32,738 nt of DNA from Betaproteobacteria bacterium RIFCSPLOWO2_12_FULL_68_20 (GTDB lineage: Bacteria > Pseudomonadota > Gammaproteobacteria > Burkholderiales > SG8-39): the NCBI GenBank assembly GCA_001770655.1, contig MERQ01000001.1, positions 1 through 32,738 on the forward strand, given 5' to 3'. Below, piece after piece: positions 1-7,274 of the stretch (position 1 is the stretch's first letter; every line of letters starts with the position of its first letter). Below the pieces are notes generated by a model. It saw only the letters and a list, made by a program, of their open reading frames with translations, was not told where the DNA came from and searched no databases. The translations under genes were made by a program, and so were the position numbers.

Positions 1-540
1 GCCAACCCGGACGCGTGCCTCGTCAACGAAGGCGCCAACGCGCTCGACTTCACCCGCAGCATCGTCGACATGTACAAGCCGCGCAAGCGCCTGGACGTCG
101 GCACCTGGGGCGTGATGGGCATCGGCATGGGCTTTTCAGTCGCGGCGGCCGTTGTCAGCGGCCAGCAGGTGATCGCGATCGAGGGCGACAGCGCCTTCGG
201 CTTTTCCGGCATGGAAGTCGAGACCATCTGCCGCTACAACCTGCCGGTCTGCGTGGTGATCTTCAACAACAACGGCGTCTACCGCGGCACCGACGTCAAT
301 CCGGCCGGCGGCCCCGATGTGGCGCCCACCGTGTTCGTCAAGGGCGCACGCTATGACAAGCTGATGGAGGCCTTCGGCGGCGTGGGCGTGCATGCCACGA
401 CCCCGGCTGAGTTGCGAAGCGCAATGGAGGCAGCCATCCGCTCGCGCAAGCCCACGCTCGTCAATGCCGTGATCGATGAAACCGCCGGCACCGAAAGCGG
501 CCGCATCACGAGCTTGAATCCGACCGCAAAGAAGAAATAG
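1..540 (+). CDS. oxc: Oxalyl-CoA decarboxylase, C-terminal part (5' end outside window)
   Basis: The open frame runs from base 1 to a TAG at 538-540, about 179 residues, so only the C-terminal thiamine-diphosphate domain is present. The ThDP/Mg binding signature is visible: [13 protein letters not shown] about 60 residues in, followed after the usual spacing by FNNNGVYRG, matching the GD...NN pattern of the family. The family converts oxalyl-CoA to formyl-CoA and CO2 in the cytoplasm. The assignment to oxalyl-CoA decarboxylase rather than another ThDP enzyme rests on the strong tail similarity I recognise ([14 protein letters not shown]) and on the frc gene starting 24 bases downstream. The two enzymes form a cycle: Frc regenerates oxalyl-CoA from the formyl-CoA made here. 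The true start lies upstream of the window. Confidence 0.93.
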   Translation, partial: ANPDACLVNEGANALDFTRSIVDMYKPRKRLDVGTWGVMGIGMGFSVAAAVVSGQQVIAIEGDSAFGFSGMEVETICRYNLPVCVVIFNNNGVYRGTDVNPAGGPDVAPTVFVKGARYDKLMEAFGGVGVHATTPAELRSAMEAAIRSRKPTLVNAVIDETAGTESGRITSLNPTAKKK

Positions 541-564
541 CCGCAGAAAGTTTTGGAGACCAGA

Positions 565-1836
565 ATGGAAGCACTCAAGGGAATCCGCATCCTCGACATG
601 TCGCACGTGCAGGCGGGACCGACCTGCTCGCAACTGCTGGCGTGGATGGGGGCGGACGTGATCAAGTTCGAGAACCCGGCGGGCGACGCGACGCGCGGGC
701 AGCTGCGCGACGTGCCCCACGTGGACTCGCTCTACTTCACGATGCTCAACTGCAACAAGCGCTCGATCACGGTCAACATGAAGAGCGCCCAGGGCAAGCA
801 GGTCTTCGTGGACCTGCTGAAGCGATGCGACATCATCATGGAAAACTTCGGCCCCGGCGTGCTCGACCGTCTGGGCTTTACGTGGGAGACGATCCATGAG
901 CTCAACCCGAGGATCGTCATGGGCTCCATCAAGGGCTTCGGTTCCTCGGGGCCTTATGCCGACTTCAAGGCGTATGAGAATGTCGCGCAGGCCATGGGCG
1001 GCTCGATGAGCACCACGGGTGTTCCCAATGGCCGGCCCTTCGTGACGGGTGCGCAGATCGGAGATTCGGGAACGGGCCTGCACCTGGCGATCGGCCTGCT
1101 CGCCGCGCTGCACCAGCGCGATCGCACCGGCGAGGGGCAATACGTCGAGGTCGCGATGATGGACGGCATCATGAACCTGTGCCGCGTGAAGTTCCGCGAC
1201 CACCAGCGCCTGACGCGCGGGCCACTGCCCGAGTTCTCGGTGCCGACGCACAAGGGCATGGGCGACGTGCCGCGCGGGGGCAACGATTCGGGCGGCGGCC
1301 AGCTGGGCAATGCCATCCGCTGCAACCCGGGGGGCACCAACGACTTCATCTATGTCGTTGTCCAGGAAGCCGTGTGGGACGCGCTCGCCAAGCGGGTCGG
1401 GCCCGAGGTCGGCATGCCGGACCTGGCGACCGATCCGAAGTTCGCCACGATCGACAGCCGTCGCCGTCACCAGAGCTCCATGTGGGAAATCCTGGGCGAG
1501 TTCGCGCTGAAGCATGACAAGCGCGAGCTCATGCGCATATTCAACGAGCTCAACGTGCCCTGCGGACCGGTCATGGGCACCGAGGACCTCGCTCACGACG
1601 AGCACGTGCGCGGGCGCGAGATGTGGGTCGAGCTCGACCACCCGCAGCGCGGCAAGTGGTGGAACGTCGGCATGCCGATCAAGCTCTCCGCCTCGCCCGC
1701 GCGCATCGAGCGCTCGCCGCTGCTCGGCGAGCACACCGACGAAGTGCTGAAACAGGTGCTGGGCTACGACGACGCGAAGATCGCGAGCCTGCGGCAGGCG
1801 GGCGCGTTCGCGGCTCCGCCCAAGAAAGCCGCCTGA
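565..1836 (+). CDS. frc: Formyl-CoA:oxalate CoA-transferase (class III CoA-transferase)
   Basis: Encodes 423 aa, close to the 428 aa of characterised Frc. It moves CoA from formyl-CoA to oxalate, making the substrate of the upstream decarboxylase. The class III CoA-transferase (CaiB/BaiF) fold is shown by the N-terminal MEALKGIRILDMSHVQAGP segment, and the catalytic aspartate is D167 in AQIGDSGTG, the equivalent of Asp169 in the Oxalobacter enzyme. A glycine-rich loop (SGGGQLGN, near residue 250) corresponds to the mobile loop covering the active site. I chose ATG at 565 because GGAG sits six bases upstream; an in-frame TTG at 553 lies on top of that site. The stop overlaps the next start (TGATG), implying translational coupling. 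Confidence 0.95.
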   Translation: MEALKGIRILDMSHVQAGPTCSQLLAWMGADVIKFENPAGDATRGQLRDVPHVDSLYFTMLNCNKRSITVNMKSAQGKQVFVDLLKRCDIIMENFGPGVLDRLGFTWETIHELNPRIVMGSIKGFGSSGPYADFKAYENVAQAMGGSMSTTGVPNGRPFVTGAQIGDSGTGLHLAIGLLAALHQRDRTGEGQYVEVAMMDGIMNLCRVKFRDHQRLTRGPLPEFSVPTHKGMGDVPRGGNDSGGGQLGNAIRCNPGGTNDFIYVVVQEAVWDALAKRVGPEVGMPDLATDPKFATIDSRRRHQSSMWEILGEFALKHDKRELMRIFNELNVPCGPVMGTEDLAHDEHVRGREMWVELDHPQRGKWWNVGMPIKLSASPARIERSPLLGEHTDEVLKQVLGYDDAKIASLRQAGAFAAPPKKAA

Positions 1837-2768
1837 TGCGCCTCGCCATCGTCGGCCAGCAGGACTTCGGAAAAGCGGTGCTCGAGGCGTTTCTCGCGCG
1901 CGGCGACCAGGTGGCCGGCGTGTTCTGCGCCCCGGAAAAGCCGGGCGCGAGGGCCGACGCGCTGAACACCGCGGCGCAGGAAAAGGGCGTCAAGCTGTTC
2001 CAGTTCTCCTCGCTGAAAGGCGAAGAGGCCAGGGCCGCGATGAAGGGCCTCAACGCGGACCTCGGCATCATGGCGTTCGTGCTGCAATTCGCCCCGCAGG
2101 ACTTCGTCAACATCCCGAAGCGCGGCACCATCCAGTATCACCCGTCGCTGCTGCCGAAATACCGCGGCCCGTCGTCGATCAACTGGCCGATCATCCGCGG
2201 CGACGCGAAAACCGGCCTCACGATCTTCCGGCCCACCGATGGCCTCGACGAGGGCCCGGTCATCCTGCAGAAAGAAACAGAGATAGGTCCGGACGACACG
2301 CTCGCTTCGATCTACTTCGACCGTCTTTTCCCGATGGGCGTGCAGGCGCTGCTCGAGGCGGCCGACCTGGTGATCGCCGGCAAGCATCGCGAGACCGCGC
2401 AGGACGGGTCGCAAGCGACCTACGAGGGCTGGTGCCGCAAGGCCGAGGCACGCATCAACTGGGCGAGCCACGTCGACTTCATCTACGACCTGATTCGCGG
2501 CTGCAATCCGGCCCCGGGCGCCTGGACCACGCTCGAGGGCAGGGAGCTGCATCTGTTCGACGCGCGCAAGCACCCGGTGCGCACCTTCGCGGCGGTGAAG
2601 GGCAAGATCGGCGAGATCGTCGAAGTGAGCGACAAGAGCTTCCAGGTGAGCTCGCAGGGCGGGCGCATCGAAGTGCTGCGCGCCAAGCTCGGCGACGGCA
2701 AGAAGCTTGCCGCCGCCGAGCTCGTCGCCTCGGGCGCGATCAAGGCGGGCATGCTCCTCGGCGCCTAG
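1836..2768 (+). CDS. Formyltransferase/hydrolase like the N-terminal domain of 10-formyl-THF dehydrogenase
   Basis: A 310-aa protein of the formyltransferase fold (Fmt, PurN, ArnA and ALDH1L N-terminal families). Catalytic His102 lies in IQYHPSLLPKYRG and catalytic Asp138 in TDGLDEGPV; their 36-residue spacing equals that of His106/Asp142 in ALDH1L1, and stretches such as SINWPIIRGD, ATYEGW, INW and PGAWT read as the hydrolase domain of that enzyme rather than as Met-tRNA formyltransferase. A C-terminal Fmt_C-type beta domain (about 210-305) is present, but the aldehyde dehydrogenase domain is absent. Its start codon overlaps the frc stop, so it is almost certainly co-expressed with oxc and frc. 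The likely role is handling the formyl group from oxalate as formyl-THF or formate; the exact substrate is inference. Confidence 0.85.
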   Translation: MRLAIVGQQDFGKAVLEAFLARGDQVAGVFCAPEKPGARADALNTAAQEKGVKLFQFSSLKGEEARAAMKGLNADLGIMAFVLQFAPQDFVNIPKRGTIQYHPSLLPKYRGPSSINWPIIRGDAKTGLTIFRPTDGLDEGPVILQKETEIGPDDTLASIYFDRLFPMGVQALLEAADLVIAGKHRETAQDGSQATYEGWCRKAEARINWASHVDFIYDLIRGCNPAPGAWTTLEGRELHLFDARKHPVRTFAAVKGKIGEIVEVSDKSFQVSSQGGRIEVLRAKLGDGKKLAAAELVASGAIKAGMLLGA

Positions 2769-2788
2769 CGCCGCATGCCGCAGTAAGT

Positions 2789-2820
2789 GATTGACGCAGC
2801 TTACGATTGACTGTAAGAAT
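2789..2820 (+). promoter_or_regulatory. Possible sigma-70 promoter with direct repeat before the signalling cluster
   Basis: In the 201-base gap between 2768 and 2970, TTGACG (2791-2796, five of six to the -35 consensus) is followed after 18 bases by AAGAAT (2815-2820, four of six to -10). The heptamer GATTGAC occurs twice, at 2789-2795 and 2805-2811, 16 bases apart, one copy overlapping the -35. The arms CTTAC (2800-2804) and GTAAG (2813-2817) also form a small inverted repeat. A second weak -10-like TAGAAT lies at 2912-2917. The placement fits the start of the kinase-led operon; promoter activity is a prediction. Confidence 0.35.
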
Positions 2821-2969
2821 TCGGCTTAGGCCCCTGCTTTTTCGGGGAATTGCCAGGGCCTCTGAATCGGTCGTGTCGGTGGCGCCCAGAACCACCGGAG
2901 CAGCGCTGGCGTAGAATTTTTTCGCATGCACGGCTCGAGGCGCGAGGCGCGACAAGGGGAGGCCTGAGC

Positions 2970-5561
2970 ATGAAATCCGGGTTCTGGAACACCGACTGGT
3001 TCCTCGGCGTGGTGGTGGTGATCGCGGTCCTCATCTTCAGCCGGGCGAGCGATCTGATCCCCAGCCTTGAACGCAAGGGCTACGACATGGGGGTCCAGGC
3101 GACTTCCAGGCCTCCTTCGGACAAGATCGCGGTGATCGCGATCGACGACACGAGCATCGCGAACATCGGCCGCTGGCCCTGGTCGCGCGAGATCCACGCC
3201 AAGATGACCGATCTGCTCGCCGCGGCGAAGGCGAAGGTGATCGCCAATACGGTGTTCTTCAGCGAGCCGCAGATCGATCCCGGGTACCAGTACGTCACCA
3301 AGCTGCTCGAGCTCGCCTCGAAGGCGGAGCCGCAGCCGCCCGAGATGGCGCCGCTGGTCACCGTCCTCAAGGAGGCAGAGCAGGCGCTCAACACCGACCG
3401 CAAGCTCGCCGAGAGCTATGCCAAGGCGGGCAACGTGCTGCTGCCGATGCTGTTCGTGCTCGCCGAGCCGCGCGGCAAGCCCGACAAACCGCTGCCTGAC
3501 TACGTGCTCAAGAACGCGGTCGCGGCGCAGGGAGCGCGGGACGCCGTGCCGCTGCAGACCGCGGCCGTGCAGATTCCGATCGACGCGATCGGCAAGGCTG
3601 CCGCCGGCCTGGGGCACCTCAATTCCAACCCGGACGTGGACGGCGGGATCCGCACCGAGCCGCTGGTGCTGCAGTTCTTCGACCAGTACTACCCGTCGCT
3701 GTCGATGATGATCGCGGCGAAGAGCCTCAACCTCGCGCCGTCCGACATCAAGCTGCGCCTCGGCGAGGGCGTGACGCTCGGCCGGCTGCGCATCGGCACC
3801 GACCCGGCGCTGCAGATGTACACCTATTTCTACAAGGACCGCGACGGGCGCCAGGCCTTTCAGGTGGATTCGTTCTACGACGTGCTGACCGGGAAGATCC
3901 CGGCGGCGAAGTACGCCGACAAGATAGTGCTGATCGGGGCCACCGCGGCCGGCGTCGGCAGCACCTCGGTGACGCCGGTGTCCCCGGCGATGGCCCCGGT
4001 GGTCACGCTCGCGCATTCGGTGTCGTCGATCCTGCAGGAGCATTTCTTCGTCGCACCGGCCTGGGCGTACTGGGTGGAGCTGCTGCTGATCCTGCTGGTC
4101 GCGGCGTACCTGATCGCGCTGCTGCCGCGGCTGAAGGCGAGCGCCGCGCTCGCCATCTCGGGCGGAGCGTTTGCGGCGCTGCTCATCCTGCAATTCGCCT
4201 CCATCGTGTCCGGCGGCGTGTGGATGCAGCTGATGCTTCCCGCCACGCTGCTTCTCGTGGGCCACGCGGCGCTGGTGTCCAAGCGCTTCATCGTGACCGA
4301 GGCCGCGAAGGTCAAGTCCGACGAGACTTCCGCCGAGTCCAACCGCATGCTCGGCCTCGCCTACCAGGGGCAGGGCCAGCTCGATCTCGCCTGGGACAAG
4401 TTCCGCCAGGTGCCGCTCTCCGACGGGCTGCTCGACAACCTGTACAACCTGGCGCTCGACTACGAGCGCAAGCGCCAGTTCAACAAGGCGGAGTCGGTGT
4501 TCCGCTACATGCACGGCTTCAACCCGAAGTTCCGCGACCTCGAGCAGAAGCTCTCGCGCGCCAAGCAGCTTTCCGAGACGGTGATTCTCGGCGGGGCAGG
4601 GGCGAGCCACCCGGGCGGCACCATGGTGCTCGGCACCGGGACCGAGAAGCCGATGCTCGGCCGTTACCAGGTCGAAAAGGAGCTCGGCAAGGGTGCGATG
4701 GGCGTCGTCTACCTCGGCAAGGACCCCAAGATCGGGCGCCAGGTGGCGATCAAGACGATGGCGCTGGCGCAGGAATTCGAGGCCGAGGAGCTGGCCGAGG
4801 TGAAGGAGCGCTTCTTCCGCGAGGCCGAGACGGCCGGCCGGCTCAATCATCCCAACATCGTCTCGATCTACGACGCGGGGGAGGAGCACGACCTGTGCTA
4901 TATCGCGATGGAGCTCCTCAAGGGCGGCGACCTGGTGCCGTACTGCAAGCAGGGCAACCTTCTGCCGGTCGACAAGGTGGTGTCGATCATCGCGCGCGTT
5001 GCCGATGCGCTCGGCTACGCGCACAAGCAGAACGTCGTGCACCGCGACATCAAGCCCGCCAACGTCATGTACCACCTCGAGACGGACTCGCCCAAGGTCA
5101 CCGACTTCGGCATCGCGCGGCTCACCGACAGCTCCAAGACCAAAACCGGCATGGTGCTCGGCACGCCCTCGTACATGTCGCCCGAGCAGCTCTCCGGCAA
5201 GAAGGTGGACGGGCGCTCGGACCTGTTCTCGCTCGCCGGCAGCCTGTACCAGATGCTGTGCGGCAAGCTGCCGTTCGAGGGCGAGTCGATGGCGCAGCTC
5301 ATGTTCAAGATCGCCAACGAGCCGCCCGCCGATCTGCTGTCGATCAGGCCCGACCTGCCGCCGGGGCTGGCGACGTTCCTCGCGCGCGCCATGGCGAAGA
5401 ATGCCGACGAGCGCTTCCAGACCGGGGAGGAGTTTGCCGCGGCGCTGCGCGCCGCCTTCGCTGGCGGCGCCGCGGCGGCTGCGCCGGCGGCCGCTGCTCC
5501 CGCAGCACCGGCGGCGAAACCCGCCGCGGCGGCCGGCGGCGGGGTGGATATCGAGCTCTGA
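2970..5561 (+). CDS. CHASE2 sensor - TPR - serine/threonine protein kinase
   Basis: An 863-aa membrane kinase. One N-terminal membrane segment (about 6-24) precedes an extracytoplasmic CHASE2 domain (about 30-345; IAVIAIDDTSI, IGRWPWSREIH), then three closely spaced membrane helices (about 365-440), the typical CHASE2 layout. Cytoplasmic TPR-like helices (about 455-530) lead to a Hanks-type kinase: glycine loop GKGAMG at 573-578, Lys595 in VAIK, HRD at 691-693, DFG at 712-714 and SPE after the activation loop (GTPSYMSPEQ). All key residues are intact, so it should be active. The tail is Ala/Pro rich and ends VDIEL. ATG at 2970 follows GGGGAGG (2956-2962); upstream codons in frame look non-coding. 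A PP2C phosphatase and an FHA protein follow directly, giving writer, eraser and reader. The external signal is unknown. Confidence 0.93.
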   Translation: MKSGFWNTDWFLGVVVVIAVLIFSRASDLIPSLERKGYDMGVQATSRPPSDKIAVIAIDDTSIANIGRWPWSREIHAKMTDLLAAAKAKVIANTVFFSEPQIDPGYQYVTKLLELASKAEPQPPEMAPLVTVLKEAEQALNTDRKLAESYAKAGNVLLPMLFVLAEPRGKPDKPLPDYVLKNAVAAQGARDAVPLQTAAVQIPIDAIGKAAAGLGHLNSNPDVDGGIRTEPLVLQFFDQYYPSLSMMIAAKSLNLAPSDIKLRLGEGVTLGRLRIGTDPALQMYTYFYKDRDGRQAFQVDSFYDVLTGKIPAAKYADKIVLIGATAAGVGSTSVTPVSPAMAPVVTLAHSVSSILQEHFFVAPAWAYWVELLLILLVAAYLIALLPRLKASAALAISGGAFAALLILQFASIVSGGVWMQLMLPATLLLVGHAALVSKRFIVTEAAKVKSDETSAESNRMLGLAYQGQGQLDLAWDKFRQVPLSDGLLDNLYNLALDYERKRQFNKAESVFRYMHGFNPKFRDLEQKLSRAKQLSETVILGGAGASHPGGTMVLGTGTEKPMLGRYQVEKELGKGAMGVVYLGKDPKIGRQVAIKTMALAQEFEAEELAEVKERFFREAETAGRLNHPNIVSIYDAGEEHDLCYIAMELLKGGDLVPYCKQGNLLPVDKVVSIIARVADALGYAHKQNVVHRDIKPANVMYHLETDSPKVTDFGIARLTDSSKTKTGMVLGTPSYMSPEQLSGKKVDGRSDLFSLAGSLYQMLCGKLPFEGESMAQLMFKIANEPPADLLSIRPDLPPGLATFLARAMAKNADERFQTGEEFAAALRAAFAGGAAAAAPAAAAPAAPAAKPAAAAGGGVDIEL

Positions 5562-5568
5562 GCGCCGC

Positions 5569-6393
5569 ATGGACCTGACGCAAGCTCTCGAGATCGCGAG
5601 CTGCACCGACCCCGGGATGGTGCGCTCCCACAACGAGGACTCGATCGCCTCAAACGCGGCGAGCGGGCTGGTGGTGCTCGCCGACGGCATGGGAGGCTAC
5701 AACGCCGGCGAGGTGGCGAGCGGCATGGCGACCACGGTGATCACCACCGAGCTGCAGCAGATCCTCGCCGGCGTGGGCCCGAACCAGATCGATCCGCAGA
5801 CCAACCAGGAGATCGCCGCGCGCCTGGTCCGCGACCAGGTGCTCAAGGCGAACAGCTCGATCTACCAGGCCGCGCAGAGCCAGCCGCAGTACGCCGGCAT
5901 GGGCACGACGCTGGTGCTGTGCCTGTTCTTCGACAATCGCGTGCTGGTCGCGCACCTGGGCGATTCGCGCCTGTACCTGTCGCGCGGCGGCAGCTTCAAG
6001 CAGGTGACGCGGGATCATTCCCTGCTGCAGGAGCAGATCGACTCGGGCCTGATCACCGCCGAGCAGGCGAAGAACGCGCAGCACAAGAACCTGGTGACCA
6101 AGGCGCTCGGCATCGACCCGAGCGTCGAGCCCGAGATCCACGAGTATCCCACCCGGCCGGGGGACATCTACCTGCTGTGCTCGGACGGCCTGTGCGACAT
6201 GGTCGACGACGCGGACATCGGCATGACGCTGCAGGCGCTCGGCGGCAACCTGAATCTCGCCGCGCAGCAGCTGGTGCAGATGGCCAACGACAACGGAGGC
6301 CGCGACAACGTTTCGGTTATACTCGTGCGCGTCCTTCGGGAGTACCCCGCCGCCCGCGGCGTGATGGCCAAGGTGTTCGCGTGGTTAAAATAA
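5569..6393 (+). CDS. PP2C-family serine/threonine protein phosphatase
   Basis: A 274-aa cytoplasmic PP2C/PPM phosphatase of the Stp/PrpC type, about the usual length. Visible motifs in order: RSHNEDS (metal ligand D24), LADGMGGYNAGEVAS (D39), GMGTTLV, HLGDSRLYL, TRDHSLL, LCSDGLCDMV and GGRDNVSV near the C terminus; all metal-binding aspartates expected for the family are present. It probably reverses phosphorylation by the CHASE2 kinase encoded seven bases upstream. No convincing ribosome binding site precedes ATG 5569, so it is likely translated by coupling to the kinase gene. The C-terminal KVFAWLK tail is not part of the catalytic core. Its FHA-encoding neighbour starts 19 bases after the stop. 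Confidence 0.94.
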   Translation: MDLTQALEIASCTDPGMVRSHNEDSIASNAASGLVVLADGMGGYNAGEVASGMATTVITTELQQILAGVGPNQIDPQTNQEIAARLVRDQVLKANSSIYQAAQSQPQYAGMGTTLVLCLFFDNRVLVAHLGDSRLYLSRGGSFKQVTRDHSLLQEQIDSGLITAEQAKNAQHKNLVTKALGIDPSVEPEIHEYPTRPGDIYLLCSDGLCDMVDDADIGMTLQALGGNLNLAAQQLVQMANDNGGRDNVSVILVRVLREYPAARGVMAKVFAWLK

Positions 6394-6412
6394 CCTCCCC
6401 CAGGGGTCAGCT

Positions 6413-7225
6413 ATGGCGAAACTGATACTCAGCATGGACGGGCTGGTGCTCAAGGAGATCCCCTTGGCGAAGGAGCGCACCAGCATCGGCCGCAAGCCGC
6501 ACAACGACATCCAGATCGACAACCTGGCGGTGAGCGGCGAACATGCGGTGATCGTCACTATCCTGAGCGACTCTTTCCTGGAAGACCTGGGCAGCACCAA
6601 CGGCACGCTGGTCAACGGCAACCCGATCAAGAAGCACTTCCTGCAGAACAACGACATCATCGAGCTGGGGAAGTACAAGCTGAAGTTCGTCGGCGAGGCC
6701 GCTGCGGCGGCCGGCGCCGAGAAGGCCGATTTCGAAAAAACCATGGTGCTGCGGCCCTCGGCGATGAAGGCGGCAGCCGAACAGGCACGGGCAATGGCGG
6801 GCGGCGGCGCGCAGGCGGCAGTGGCGGCCAGATCCACGGCCGTGCAGCAGGCGGCCGCGAGCGCTGCGGCAACCGGCATCGCCGACAAGGAGGCCAAGCC
6901 TGCGCCCGCGGCGGCGCCCGCACCGGCGGCGGCACCCGCACCGGCGCCCAGGCCGGCCCAGCCGCTCGGCGCGATCCAGCTGATCTCGGGCGCGAACGCC
7001 GGCAAGGAAATGGAGCTCGCCAAACCGCTCACCACGCTCGGCAAGCCGGGAGTGCAGGTGGCGGTGCTCACGCGGCGTCCGCAGGGCTACTTCATCACCC
7101 ACGTCGAAGGCGCGAACCGCCCCAACGTGAACGGCCAGCAGATCGGCGCGGCGCCGCACCCGCTGAAGGACCACGACGTGATCGAGCTGGCCGGCGTGAA
7201 GGTGGAATTCTTCCTCAAGGGCTGA
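6413..7225 (+). CDS. FHA-domain protein with second FHA-like C-terminal domain
   Basis: 270 aa, no signal peptide. The N-terminal forkhead-associated domain (about 1-95) has the phosphothreonine-binding residues in TSIGRKPHND (G26-R27), AVSGEH (S41-H44) and STNGTLVNG. A linker containing EKTMVLRPS (T110) and a long Ala/Pro-rich stretch leads to a C-terminal beta domain (about 182-270) with an FHA-like outline but without the GR and SxxH residues, ending VIELAGVKVEFFLKG; it may be degenerate and used for protein contact only. ATG at 6413 follows an AGGGG box. It should read phosphothreonine made by the upstream kinase. T110 lies in a context that also occurs in the kinase itself, making it a plausible phosphoacceptor (inference). 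Confidence 0.92.
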   Translation: MAKLILSMDGLVLKEIPLAKERTSIGRKPHNDIQIDNLAVSGEHAVIVTILSDSFLEDLGSTNGTLVNGNPIKKHFLQNNDIIELGKYKLKFVGEAAAAAGAEKADFEKTMVLRPSAMKAAAEQARAMAGGGAQAAVAARSTAVQQAAASAAATGIADKEAKPAPAAAPAPAAAPAPAPRPAQPLGAIQLISGANAGKEMELAKPLTTLGKPGVQVAVLTRRPQGYFITHVEGANRPNVNGQQIGAAPHPLKDHDVIELAGVKVEFFLKG

Positions 7226-7274
7226 CCGCAAACTTGGCCCTTACCCCCGGCTTCGCCGGTTCGCCGGAGGCAGC

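Noticed and set aside
1836-2768. Methionyl-tRNA formyltransferase (fmt)
   Set aside because: No def or rsmB neighbour, and the conserved stretches match the 10-formyl-THF dehydrogenase hydrolase domain better.
2970-7225. Kinase-phosphatase-FHA trio as the PpkA/PppA/Fha module of a type VI secretion system
   Set aside because: The same three families occur there, but no Tss structural gene is in the window and the CHASE2 and cAMP neighbours point elsewhere. Genes outside the window could reopen this.
7237-7270. Hairpin CCGGC-TTC-GCCGG before the cyclase as a terminator
   Set aside because: Short stem, no T-run, and it lies in a 49-base gap between genes that look co-transcribed.
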